DNA of 42,756 bases, taken from positions 1 to 42,756 of the forward strand of contig JAWWBR010000017.1 of NCBI GenBank assembly GCA_033720855.1. Direction: 5' to 3'. This DNA is from SMXQ01 sp033720855. Its GTDB lineage: Bacteria > Pseudomonadota > Alphaproteobacteria > SMXQ01. Made by a program: the position numbers and the translations under genes. Below, piece by piece: positions 16,676-24,578 of the stretch (positions are counted from its first letter, which is position 1; each line of letters begins with the position of its first letter). Below the pieces are notes generated by a model, which searched no databases, was not told where the DNA came from, and saw only the letters and a list, made by a program, of their open reading frames with translations.

Positions 16676-16696
16676 CGGGGCGCCGCCCCGAAGGGG
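16676..16696 (+). promoter_or_regulatory. Two overlapping hairpins at the ribosome binding site of the DUF6134-like gene
   Basis: CGGGGC-gcc-GCCCCG (16676-16690) is a perfect 6-bp stem. Its right arm can instead pair as CCCC-gaa-GGGG (16686-16696), which would cover the AAGGGGG ribosome binding site just before ATG 16700. The two stems are mutually exclusive. The local sequence is GC-rich, so this may be coincidence. Confidence 0.3.
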
Positions 16697-16699
16697 GTC

Positions 16700-17461
16700 A
16701 TGATGACGTTGGAACTTGATATGCCGCGGGCCATAGGGCGATCGCGCCGCCCTCGCCTCGGCGCCCGCCTTGCGCCCGCCGTTACGGCGCTGGGCCTGGT
16801 CCTCGCGGGCACAGCGCAAGCCGACGGACCGAAAACCGGAACCTATCTCTATACGGTCCGCCACAGCCTGTTCGGAACCATCGGAACACAGTCCATCCAA
16901 CTGTCACGGCGGGGACATGACACGGTCGTAACCCTCGATGCCCGGGTCGAGATCAGGTTCCTGTTCATGACCGTTCTCAGGCTGCGCACCCGCGGCAGGG
17001 AAATCTGGCGGGACGGACGCATGATTGCCTTCGACGGCGAAAGCCGCGAAGACGGCGTGACCACCACCATTACCGCGCGGTCATTGCCCCGGGGGATCCT
17101 GGTGACCGGCCCCAAGGGAGCGGCCTTGCTGCCGGGTCCGATCGCCCTGACCAACCCGTGGAGCCCGCCGGTGTTGGCGGTGCCGACCGTGATCGAACCG
17201 ACCAGTGGCAGCCTTCTTGCGATCCGCACGCACCGGGAAACGGACGATGAGCCGGCGACAGAGAACCCAACGGCGCCGGCCGCGAAACACGTGGTGAGGG
17301 GGGATATGGAAGCCGAGGTTTGGTTCGGGAGCGACGGCGCCCTGCGACGCTTGCAGTTCTACAAGGCCGGCGGACAGGTGACCATCCAGCGGGTGGCATT
17401 CACCGCCGATACGGCAATGACCGGGTCACTTGTGGCAGAGGAAGCCTCGGAGACGGAGTGA
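16700..17461 (+). CDS. Secreted DUF6134-like protein of unknown function
   Basis: This is a 253-residue exported protein. Residues 1-24 are basic and 25-42 (APAVTALGLVLAGTAQADG) form a signal peptide core with a likely cut near AQA-DG. The mature part is beta-rich and starts GTYLYTVRHSLFGTIGTQSIQLSRRG. It includes the E-W-x-D-G-x-M-I-x-F-D-GES segment and RRLQFYKAGGQVTIQ near the end, a layout I associate with DUF6134. Its role is unknown; lipid or outer-membrane binding is only a guess. A second ATG directly follows the first; AAGGGGG supports either. It is the first gene of the cluster marked by the TTTGAY repeat and converges on the methyltransferase gene. Confidence 0.8.
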   Translation: MMTLELDMPRAIGRSRRPRLGARLAPAVTALGLVLAGTAQADGPKTGTYLYTVRHSLFGTIGTQSIQLSRRGHDTVVTLDARVEIRFLFMTVLRLRTRGREIWRDGRMIAFDGESREDGVTTTITARSLPRGILVTGPKGAALLPGPIALTNPWSPPVLAVPTVIEPTSGSLLAIRTHRETDDEPATENPTAPAAKHVVRGDMEAEVWFGSDGALRRLQFYKAGGQVTIQRVAFTADTAMTGSLVAEEASETE

Positions 17462-17484
17462 GCCCCCGGCATCCCGCCGGGGGC
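17462..17484. terminator. Perfect 9-bp hairpin between convergent genes
   Basis: GCCCCCGGC (17462-17470), a 5-base loop and GCCGGGGGC (17476-17484) form a perfect stem beginning directly after the DUF6134-like stop codon and 19 bases before the methyltransferase stop. There is no T tract on either side. Its position suggests it acts as a bidirectional terminator or 3' end stabiliser. Confidence 0.6.
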
Positions 17485-17503
17485 CCACCCCGCGCACCCG
17501 CCG

Positions 17504-18391
17504 TCACGCCAAGGCAAGGCGTAGCTCGGCCTCCTGGTCGGAGAGATCGGACTTTTCGCCTGCGGCCTCGACGGACGCCGGTTTCTCCAGGACGAAGCGG
17601 TAGTAGCGCATGGCCCCGGTCGCCAGCCGCACCGGGATGCGGGAGCCGGGGGTGCCGCTAAAGGTGCGCATCGGACCGCGGAGCAGCCACGGCGCGGTGC
17701 GGCGCAGCTCCCGCTCGCGCCTCAGGCCATCGAGATCGAGGGCCCGGATCACATTGTCCGAGATGTCCTCTTGCTCGATCAAGCGCAGGCCGGAGCCCTC
17801 GAGGGCGGCGAACCACTCGGGCAGTTCGTCCTCGAAGCGCAGATCGGCGAACAGGAAATGGCCGCCGGGGCGCAGAACACGGTGGACTTCATCGAGGAAT
17901 CGACCGAAATCGCCGTAGCAAAACGAGGCTTCGACATTGACCACCGCATCACAGCTTTCATCGAACAGCGGAAGGCTCTCGGCGTCGCCCTGTACGAAGC
18001 GAAGGTTGCCCAGCACATGGACGTTACGGCAGAAGTCGATCGCCGCATGGGCGATATCGATCCCGGTCATGCTGCGCGGCCGCAAGTGCCGCGCGACATA
18101 AGCGGCGCCGCCACCGCGCCCGCAACTGACCTCGACGACGTCTTTGTCGGCAATAGGGACGGCACTGGCGACGCGGTCGTAGAGCGCGCAACACACCTCC
18201 TGAACCTCCTCCTCGGGGGTCAGGTCGGGTCGAGGGTCGGGGCCCCCGAAGGCGGCGTACCCGTAGTTCATGAAGGTCCAGCCCCTCTCATTGCCGCTGA
18301 GGCGCGCGATCAGCTCGAACAGGTTGCGAAACAGCCACCGGCGCCGCGCGCCGGAGCCCTGGGTCAGCCACAAAAAGACACGTGCCAGCAT
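17504..18391 (-). CDS. Class I SAM methyltransferase, phthiotriol methyltransferase-like
   Basis: This 295-residue methyltransferase has motif I as VVEVSCGRGGGAAYVARHL (res 85-103). GIDIAHAAIDFC follows, then FVQGDAESLPLFDESCDAV and NVEASFCY. EVHRVLRPGGHFLFADLR is the typical post-motif. This set of motifs is strikingly like mycobacterial phthiotriol/phenolphthiotriol O-methyltransferases and related lipid or quinone methylases, suggesting a hydrophobic, possibly lipid, substrate. The N-terminus (res 1-30) is hydrophobic/basic and could be membrane-associated. GAGGAGGAACCGATA precedes ATG. The start overlaps the stop of the MFS gene by one base (TAATG), so it is the third gene of the CapA-MFS-methyltransferase operon. 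Confidence 0.88.
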   Translation of the reverse strand: MLARVFLWLTQGSGARRRWLFRNLFELIARLSGNERGWTFMNYGYAAFGGPDPRPDLTPEEEVQEVCCALYDRVASAVPIADKDVVEVSCGRGGGAAYVARHLRPRSMTGIDIAHAAIDFCRNVHVLGNLRFVQGDAESLPLFDESCDAVVNVEASFCYGDFGRFLDEVHRVLRPGGHFLFADLRFEDELPEWFAALEGSGLRLIEQEDISDNVIRALDLDGLRRERELRRTAPWLLRGPMRTFSGTPGSRIPVRLATGAMRYYRFVLEKPASVEAAGEKSDLSDQEAELRLALA

Positions 18392-19863
18392 TATCGGTTC
18401 CTCCTCGTTATCGGCCAGGTCGCGAGGTCGCCAGAGACGTGGCGCACCCAGGCCAAGCCAAACAGTAGAATTCGGTGGATGCTCTCCCAGGCCACCGCCA
18501 TCAGAAGCGAGACACGGGCACGAAGCCGTGCCGAACGGCCAAGTGCCGATACCGCCGGGATCAGGACCCCCAGCGCCACCGTCAGAAGGATGGCCTGAGG
18601 TGACAGGCCGAACCCGTCATGGAGGACCCAGAGCAGGGCGGACCCGACCAGGACGCCCCCCATGTTGAAGAAATTGTTGGCGCCGATGACCCGGCCGCGC
18701 TCTCCGGCCGGGGCCGTCTTCTGCAGGGCCGTGTAAAGCGGCACCACAAGGAAACCGGTGGACGCGCCCATCGCCGTCAGCGCGAAGGCGGCCAAAGGGT
18801 AGGACCGCGTCGACCCCGACAAGATGATCAGCGCGGCGCTCACCCCCGCCGCACCCAGCGGCAGGAACCCCAGTTCCGCACGCCCGCGCGACAACAGGCC
18901 GGCCAACATCGCGCCCGCGGCAATGCCGATCCCGGCCAGGGCGATGAGCAACCCGCTTTCGAGATCGCCCAGCGCCATGGTCCGCTTGGCCATCAGCAGC
19001 ACCACCAGGGACACCAGCGTCATGGCGAAGTCGAGGCCGGTGGTCAGGCTGACCAAGAGGCGCAGCTTCGGATGCCGGAGGACGAGCCTGATCCCCACCC
19101 GCCTGCGCGAAGCGCGATCGCCCGGTTGGACACTGCTGGGCGGCCTGGCGCCGAGGGCCGGTATCGCCAGGCTCCAGATCCATCCGAGCAGCGCGACGGC
19201 AACGATGAGCAGGCCGAGACCAAGCGAATTCCGCCCCCAAAAGGAGGACAGCACACCGGCAATCGCGGTCCCGCCGATGATCGCCACATAGCGGCTGAAC
19301 TCGATCAGCCCATTGGCCCGCGGCAACGCCCGCGGCGCGACGATATCCGGGAGGATGCCGTATTTCGGGGGACTGAAGAACGCCGACTGGGCGGCGAACA
19401 AAAACAAGACGGCAAGAATGAGGGCGATGTCGCCGATGAGCAGAGCGTAAAGCGCCAAAGCGGCGATCAAGGCCTCCGACCCTTTGGCAAAAATCATCAC
19501 CGTGCGCTTCTCGAAGCGATCGGCAAGGGCCCCGGCGAACCCCGAGAACAGCAGGAAGGGCAGCACGTAGACGATACCGCTCAGGGACAGGAAGGCACTG
19601 CCCCCGCCGCCGCCACGCCCGACCTCGATGGCGATCAGCGACGCCATCATCTTGAAGAAATGGTCGTTGAACGCCCCGGTGAATTGGCATCCCACCACCG
19701 CCCACAGGCCCAGGGAAAACCGGTCTCCGCCGGGGCCGGAGGTCGCGGTCCCATTCCCGGGGGCGGGCCCAGACGACGCCTGACCGCCCATGTCGGGGAT
19801 AGGAATGTGGAAGCGGGTCATGGCGTGGAGCCGCGCCCGGCGTTTGCCGAAGGTGGCGGTCAT
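18391..19863 (-). CDS. MFS transporter, LplT-like
   Basis: This is a 490-residue, 12-helix major facilitator with about 35 polar N-terminal residues. The first helix contains FTGAFNDHFFKMM, and the first loop has GALADRFEKRTVMIFAKGSE. SAFFSPPKYGILPDIV followed by ANGLIEFSRYVAIIGG is diagnostic of the lysophospholipid transporter (LplT)/Aas-associated group, which flips lysolipids inward across the inner membrane. In this operon, next to a lipid-type methyltransferase, a lipid or amphiphile substrate is plausible. GGAGGCGGGG lies just before ATG 19863. That ATG overlaps the CapA-like stop (ATGA), so the genes are translationally coupled. No acyltransferase (Aas) partner domain is fused or adjacent. 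Confidence 0.87.
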   Translation of the reverse strand: MTATFGKRRARLHAMTRFHIPIPDMGGQASSGPAPGNGTATSGPGGDRFSLGLWAVVGCQFTGAFNDHFFKMMASLIAIEVGRGGGGGSAFLSLSGIVYVLPFLLFSGFAGALADRFEKRTVMIFAKGSEALIAALALYALLIGDIALILAVLFLFAAQSAFFSPPKYGILPDIVAPRALPRANGLIEFSRYVAIIGGTAIAGVLSSFWGRNSLGLGLLIVAVALLGWIWSLAIPALGARPPSSVQPGDRASRRRVGIRLVLRHPKLRLLVSLTTGLDFAMTLVSLVVLLMAKRTMALGDLESGLLIALAGIGIAAGAMLAGLLSRGRAELGFLPLGAAGVSAALIILSGSTRSYPLAAFALTAMGASTGFLVVPLYTALQKTAPAGERGRVIGANNFFNMGGVLVGSALLWVLHDGFGLSPQAILLTVALGVLIPAVSALGRSARLRARVSLLMAVAWESIHRILLFGLAWVRHVSGDLATWPITRRNR

Positions 19864-21020
19864 CGCCCCGCCTCCGGAATCCACCGGCCGACCCCGCGGC
19901 AGCCGGTGACGGCGGGCGACAGCGAAAAATCGAGCGCCGCCGCCGGCTCCGGCTCGGCCGCGGCGAGGGGTCCCGAAAGCTTGAGAAGCCTCCTGATGAT
20001 CGCCCTGGCCTCGGACCCGCGCGCGCGGCGGGTCCTGGTTCGGCTCAGGAGAAGCGGCACGATCCTGAGCCCGCGCACGCCATGGGCGCCGAATTCGACG
20101 ACGAACACCGCCGAACGATCGATTCGGATTCCGGGAAAGACCCAGTAATCGTCAAGGCAGTCGCCGGTGTCGTAAAGGATCAGCCCGCCGCGACGAAACT
20201 CTATACCTTGCAGGATATGCGCGGAGTGACCGTGGAAGACGTCGAAACCGAGATCGATCGCGGCACGGGCGAACCTGCGGTAGCGCGCAGGTGGCCAGGG
20301 TCTGAGGTTGGGCCCCCAATGAACGCTCGCCACCGTGATATCGGCCCCCGCCCGACGCAGCTCCTGCTCGAGTTCACGCAGCGCCCCCAAGGCGAGGTCA
20401 TCGGCGCCGATCCTGAAGAAATACGTGCCCGCGGCACGGGGACCGGCGGCAAATCTCGGCATCGTATTGGTCAGGGCGACCATCCCGACCGTCGCCTGGC
20501 CCGATCTGAACAGGGCCGGGCGCGCGGCATCGCGGAGGTTCTTGCCCGCCCCCGCATGAGCGATCCCAGCGCTGTCGAGATGCCCCATGGTATCGACCAG
20601 GCCCTGGACCTCGCAGTCGAGGATGTGGTTGTTGGCGAGGCAGAGCGCGCCGATGTTCCCCGCCTTGAGAATATCCACGGCGGCGGGGCGGGCGCGAAAG
20701 CGGAAGGATTTTAGGGAACGCCGCCAGCGCTGGGCGGTGTCGGTTATCGGGCATTCCAAGTTTCCGATGACCGTGTCGACGTCTCGCAACACCGGCGCGA
20801 CATCGCCCCAGAAATCCCGTGTCGACCGCTCCCCGGTCACGGCATCGACGCCGCGGCCCAACATCAGGTCACCCACGAACGCCAGCCGGGCGAAGGGCTG
20901 ATCGGGCCGAGGCAGAACCTGCCTCCCGGCCGTGCCGGTATCGTCAGGCCGCCCGCCCCGCGCCGCCGTCGACGCCGGTCCCGTATCGGCCCCTTCCAGA
21001 GTTCTCCTATCGGTCGCCAT
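19860..21020 (-). CDS. CapA-family metallophosphatase-like protein
   Basis: This 386-residue protein contains the CapA/PgsA domain. FVGDLMLGRGVD (res 48-59) supplies the first metal-binding Asp, IGNLECPIT the second strand, CLANNHILD (H132) the third, VASVHWGPNLRPWP the fourth, and FHGHSAHILQGIEF the last His pair. The family is named for poly-gamma-glutamate capsule biosynthesis, though its exact chemistry is uncertain and many members work on other envelope polymers or lipids. No clear signal peptide is visible in the first 45 residues, which are polar. GAGGTG seven bases before ATG 21020 decides the start over an ATG five codons upstream. It is the first gene of the operon, divergent from the BTAD regulator, with site S2 in between. 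Confidence 0.87.
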   Translation of the reverse strand: MATDRRTLEGADTGPASTAARGGRPDDTGTAGRQVLPRPDQPFARLAFVGDLMLGRGVDAVTGERSTRDFWGDVAPVLRDVDTVIGNLECPITDTAQRWRRSLKSFRFRARPAAVDILKAGNIGALCLANNHILDCEVQGLVDTMGHLDSAGIAHAGAGKNLRDAARPALFRSGQATVGMVALTNTMPRFAAGPRAAGTYFFRIGADDLALGALRELEQELRRAGADITVASVHWGPNLRPWPPARYRRFARAAIDLGFDVFHGHSAHILQGIEFRRGGLILYDTGDCLDDYWVFPGIRIDRSAVFVVEFGAHGVRGLRIVPLLLSRTRTRRARGSEARAIIRRLLKLSGPLAAAEPEPAAALDFSLSPAVTGCRGVGRWIPEAGR

Positions 21021-21110
21021 CGGCCCACACCTCATGCCAAAGCAATGACTACAGCGTCGAGGTTAGGCGCCGGCTGTAATGGCCGCCGTTAATCGGGTGT
21101 GGATGGCCGC

Positions 21111-21127
21111 GTCAAATAAGCGTCAAA
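21111..21127 (-). promoter_or_regulatory. Direct-repeat site S2, TTTGAC-N5-TTTGAC, shared divergent promoter
   Basis: On the minus strand two identical TTTGAC hexamers start 11 bases apart. The site lies 90 bases before the CapA-like start and 86 bases before the BTAD regulator start, so it could serve both and allow autoregulation. The 13-mer AAGCGTCAAATCG covering one half (21118-21130) recurs exactly at site S4. Confidence 0.62.
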
Positions 21128-21131
21128 TCGG

Positions 21132-21144
21132 GCAAATAATTTGC
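21132..21144. promoter_or_regulatory. GCAAAT-A-ATTTGC dyad in the AT-rich BTAD promoter
   Basis: A perfect 6-bp inverted repeat with one central base lies directly next to S2, in an unusually AT-rich stretch (about 21111-21172) for this genome. The stretch probably contains the promoter of the BTAD gene and perhaps of the CapA operon. I cannot assign exact -35/-10 boxes. Confidence 0.35.
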
Positions 21145-21213
21145 TATTCTTTTAAAAACAAATAGTTCGCATCGCTGACGGCCGTTGTTTTTGCTCGGGA
21201 GGACGAAGCCGGT

Positions 21214-23520
21214 ATGATCAGTGCATCCGATGCGCGATCCTCGTCCCAAGAACCGCGATGGTCTTTGCGACTTGTCGGGGAAATGCGCCTGGAAAGCCCA
21301 GACGGCGAGCCCGTAAGTATCGCCGGCCGCAGGGAGCGGGTGCTCCTTGCCTATCTGGCCCTGGCGCCGGATCTCAAGGAAAGCCGGCGCAATCTGATCG
21401 GCCTGCTTTGGGGCGACAAGGCCGACAACACCACCCTGGACAACCTGCGCACCTGCCTTTGGAGCCTACGCAAGGCGCTGGGAGACCAAGAGCATCAGCT
21501 TGTTCTGTCGGAACGGGAGTGGATCCGCCTCGACGGCGACCTGCTGGAGGTCGACCTGTGGCGCTTCAACCGGTTGGTCGAGGACGGCACGGTAGACGCA
21601 CTGGAAGAAGCGGCGGATACGATGTCCGGGGAATTGCTCGAGGGTCTCGATCTCGATTCGGAGGAATTCGCCGACTGGATCCGCGATGAACGACTGAGAT
21701 TTTCCGACCTTCTTGTCGACGCACTGACCCGCTTGATGCGGGCCCACGAACGCGCCGGCGATATCGACTCCGCCCTCGCGGCGGGTCAGAGGATCCTGCG
21801 CAAGGACCCCTTCAACGAGGTCGCCTTGCGGGCGATCATGGGCCTTTATGCCGCCTCCGGTCGGCGCAATCTCGCCCTGCAGACCTATCGCGGGTTCGCC
21901 GACAACCTGCAGCAGGAGTTGGGCGTCGAGCCCGAAGCGGAAACCCAGGAAACCTTCAATGCCCTGGCACAGAGTGGCGGCGGCGCTTCCGAGGCGCCCG
22001 ATGGGCCGGTTCAGGCCCAGCCGCAGACGCCCCCGCCGCCAAGGGCCCGGCCACCGGCCGCCGCTGCCGCCCCCTCTGAGGCGTCGGCGCAGCGCCGAGG
22101 CCCGGAGGCGGCGCCGGAGCCGGTCCAGGCCCAGCCGGCCGCGGTAGGCCGGAGAAGCCGGGGCGAGCGGCTGATGGCGGCGTTGAGGATTCCGATCTGG
22201 ACTTTCGGCGGCGCCCTGACCATCGCCGTGATCGGCGTGGTCGTCATCGGAGTCATATTCTGGCGCGTTCCCGCCCTTGCGCCGCCCTGGCTGAGCAGTT
22301 CGATCATCACCATCAAGACCGAGATCGAGGGCACGCCGCCGTCGATCGTCGTTCTGCCCTTCCGCGGCCACGGCGATGGCGACGCCGATGCCTACGCGGC
22401 GGCGTTTTCCGACGCGATCTCGACGACCCTCTCTAAAACCTCCAACATGGAGGTGAAATCCCGCAGTTCGGCCCAGATTTACGAGAAAAATCCACCCCCG
22501 GCGCCGGTCATTGCCCAACAGCTCGGGGTACGCTACCTCCTTGAAGGCAGCGTCACCAAGTTCGGCGATTCCGTCGCCGTTCGCGTCGCTTTGATCGATA
22601 CGGCGGAAGGGGAAAAGACGGTCCCCATCGGCACTTATGAAAAGAAAACCACGGATTTTTTCACACTGCAGGGGGAAGTCACCCTCAACGTCGTGACCGC
22701 CCTTCGCGTGCGGTTGACCGAAGGCGAGGAGGAGCGGATCAGCCAGGATCACGGAACCAAGGTGTTCCAAGCCTGGCTGCACGCATCGGAAGGGCAGAAG
22801 CACCTGCGCAAGCTGACCCTGGTCGACAACACGCGGGCGCGCAGGAACTACCGGGCGGCGATCAACGCCGATCCCAAATATGCCGGCGCCTGGACCGGCC
22901 TTGCCTGGACCTATCTGATCGAGGCCCGCTTCGGGTGGGGGCGCGATCGTGCCGGAGCCCTGAAAAAATCCGCGGAATACGCCAAGAAATCCCTTTCGCT
23001 GGACAACCAGCGCGCGGCCACCTACGCCCTGCTGGGCAGCGTCGCCCTGTTTGCCGGCCAATTCGACCTGGCGCGAAAGATGGGGGAACGGGCGGTGGAA
23101 CTGGAATATAACGATGCCGATTCCGCCGCCCTCTATGCCCTTACCCTCACCTATACCGGTGAGCCCCGCAAGGCCCGCAACCTGACCGAGCGGGCGATCC
23201 GCCTCAGGCCCTACCCGCCGCGCTGGTATACGTGGCTGTTGGCGCGGTCCCACAGGTTGGCGGGGCGCCCGGGCGTCGCCGTGGAGCTGCTGACCAAGGC
23301 CACCGAGGGCGCCCCAAAATCGATCATGCCGATGGTCGAGCTTGCCGTCGCCTATAGCCAGATGGGTGCGATGATCCAAGGCCGCGCCGTGGCCCAGGAG
23401 ATCATGCGGGTCTATCCGCGGTTCTCGTCCAAAAACTGGCTGAACACGCCCGCCTATGAAGACCCCGGCGACACGGCACGCGATTTGAAGGCCCTCAGGG
23501 ACGTGGGCCTTCCCGACTGA
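21214..23520 (+). CDS. Membrane-anchored BTAD (SARP-like) transcriptional regulator with TolB-like and TPR parts
   Basis: This is a 768-residue regulator. Residues 15-108 form an OmpR/SARP-type winged helix (LRLVGEMRLESPDGEPVSI at the start). Residues 112-255 form the bacterial transcriptional activator (BTAD) TPR-like domain, with AHERAGDIDSALAAGQRIL and ASGRRNLALQTYRGF. A Pro/Ala/Gln-rich linker runs 256-325, a single membrane helix lies at about 327-350, and a TolB-N-like domain starts at PSIVVLPFRG (376-385), including LGVRYLLEGSVTKFGDSVAVR. The C-terminal third is TPR-like. This layout is ToxR/CadC-like: DNA binding inside and sensing outside. GGGAGGA lies nine bases before ATG. It is divergent from CapA with site S2 between; a role as regulator of this cluster is inferred. 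Confidence 0.88.
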   Translation: MISASDARSSSQEPRWSLRLVGEMRLESPDGEPVSIAGRRERVLLAYLALAPDLKESRRNLIGLLWGDKADNTTLDNLRTCLWSLRKALGDQEHQLVLSEREWIRLDGDLLEVDLWRFNRLVEDGTVDALEEAADTMSGELLEGLDLDSEEFADWIRDERLRFSDLLVDALTRLMRAHERAGDIDSALAAGQRILRKDPFNEVALRAIMGLYAASGRRNLALQTYRGFADNLQQELGVEPEAETQETFNALAQSGGGASEAPDGPVQAQPQTPPPPRARPPAAAAAPSEASAQRRGPEAAPEPVQAQPAAVGRRSRGERLMAALRIPIWTFGGALTIAVIGVVVIGVIFWRVPALAPPWLSSSIITIKTEIEGTPPSIVVLPFRGHGDGDADAYAAAFSDAISTTLSKTSNMEVKSRSSAQIYEKNPPPAPVIAQQLGVRYLLEGSVTKFGDSVAVRVALIDTAEGEKTVPIGTYEKKTTDFFTLQGEVTLNVVTALRVRLTEGEEERISQDHGTKVFQAWLHASEGQKHLRKLTLVDNTRARRNYRAAINADPKYAGAWTGLAWTYLIEARFGWGRDRAGALKKSAEYAKKSLSLDNQRAATYALLGSVALFAGQFDLARKMGERAVELEYNDADSAALYALTLTYTGEPRKARNLTERAIRLRPYPPRWYTWLLARSHRLAGRPGVAVELLTKATEGAPKSIMPMVELAVAYSQMGAMIQGRAVAQEIMRVYPRFSSKNWLNTPAYEDPGDTARDLKALRDVGLPD

Positions 23521-23616
23521 TCGGCCCGCGCGGGCACGACGCCCGGCCAGCGCACCCGCGGCTATTCTCCCTTTCCCGGAACTTGGATCTCGCGGGCATC
23601 CCACCTGAGAACCCTG

Positions 23617-23633
23617 TTTGACGTCCATTTGAT
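23617..23633 (+). promoter_or_regulatory. Direct-repeat site S3, TTTGAC-N5-TTTGAT
   Basis: Two hexamers start 11 bases apart in the intergenic region after the BTAD gene, 117 bases before the AspH/LpxO-like start and in the same orientation as it. Same class as S1, S2 and S4. Confidence 0.58.
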
Positions 23634-23686
23634 GGCGCCCTTCACGGCTGGCTGACAGTGCGTTGATCGCCCTCTGTCAAGGTTTC

Positions 23687-23700
23687 CCCATTGCAATGGG
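23687..23700. promoter_or_regulatory. Perfect 14-bp palindrome CCCATTGCAATGGG
   Basis: This uninterrupted 14-base palindrome lies 50 bases before the AspH/LpxO-like start codon and downstream of S3. It could be a second operator or a 5' UTR hairpin; the centre has no loop, so a DNA-binding dimer site is more natural. Only one copy was seen. Confidence 0.4.
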
Positions 23701-23750
23701 CGGCCCTTCGGCGCCGGCCCGTGGCGGAGACGGATACAAAGGAGGAAGCG

Positions 23751-24503
23751 ATGGGCAGGATGATGGATATGGTCATCGGCGGATCCCGTGCGATTTACGA
23801 CCTGTGGATCGACACACCGCCGGTACTCGATACCGAAACCTATTTTCCCGGGGCAAAGATGCTCGAAACGGACTGGATGGATATCCGCGAGGAAGCGGCG
23901 GTCTTTCTCGGCTGCCTCGATCGGGTGCCCAAGCTGCACGATATCGTCGACCGGCAAGAGGATCTTTCCGATCACGACAAGATCGCATGGAAATACGTCT
24001 CGCTCAGGGCGTTCGGGCAGGACCACGCGGCCAACCAGGCGCTTTGCCCCAAGACGGCGCGCCTCATCCGTGCCCTCCCGGAAGTCGTCAACGCGGGGTT
24101 CTCGATCCTCGATCCCAAGAAACACGTCCTCGCCCACCGCGGCCCCTATGGCGGGCTGTTGCGCTATCACCTGGGCTTGATCGTCCCGCTGGACGACAGG
24201 GGACAAGGTCTTGGCGTCCTTCGGGTGGGTGATACAGATAATCGCGTAAAAGAGGGCCAAGGCCTGCTGTTCGACGATCTGTGCGAGCACGAAGCCTGGA
24301 ACCACGGCGATACGCCGCGGGTGGTCCTTATCGTCGACATCCCCCGCCCCGGCCTGCCGATGGCCCTGCGGGCGCTCGATCGGCTCTTGATGGCGATCAT
24401 CGCCCAGTCACCGAAGCTCCGGGAGTTCCTCGACAAGAGCGAGATCGAGGTCAACAAAGAGGACCGGCCCATCGCCGAAAGCGGTTCCGTGCAGCGGGTC
24501 TAG
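23751..24503 (+). CDS. Aspartyl/asparaginyl beta-hydroxylase family protein (LpxO/AspH-like)
   Basis: This 250-residue Fe(II)/2-oxoglutarate oxygenase has H140 in LRYHLGLIVP, H180 in LCEHEAWNHG and R190 in PRVVLIVDIPRP. These correspond to the iron ligands and 2-oxoglutarate-binding Arg of AspH. HRGPYGG (129-135) and VKEGQGLLFDD are also conserved. Bacterial members include LpxO, which hydroxylates lipid A acyl chains, OlsC, which hydroxylates ornithine lipids, and amino-acid hydroxylases. The short length without a long N-terminal membrane segment leaves lipid or small-molecule substrates open. GGAGGAAGCG precedes ATG 23751. It has site S3 upstream, joining it to the cluster. Confidence 0.9.
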   Translation: MGRMMDMVIGGSRAIYDLWIDTPPVLDTETYFPGAKMLETDWMDIREEAAVFLGCLDRVPKLHDIVDRQEDLSDHDKIAWKYVSLRAFGQDHAANQALCPKTARLIRALPEVVNAGFSILDPKKHVLAHRGPYGGLLRYHLGLIVPLDDRGQGLGVLRVGDTDNRVKEGQGLLFDDLCEHEAWNHGDTPRVVLIVDIPRPGLPMALRALDRLLMAIIAQSPKLREFLDKSEIEVNKEDRPIAESGSVQRV

Positions 24504-24520
24504 CCATATGGCCGCCGGCG

Positions 24521-24546
24521 CCGGGGGACCATCAGCGGTCCTCCGG
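24521..24546. terminator. 10-bp hairpin between convergent genes
   Basis: CCGGGGGACC (24521-24530), a 6-base loop and GGTCCTCCGG (24537-24546) pair fully with one G:U. It lies between the stops of the AspH-like (plus) and radical SAM (minus) genes. No T tract is present. A bidirectional transcript end is likely. Confidence 0.5.
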
Positions 24547-24578
24547 GCCCGCGCGCGGCAACCCGCAAGCTTGAGCCC

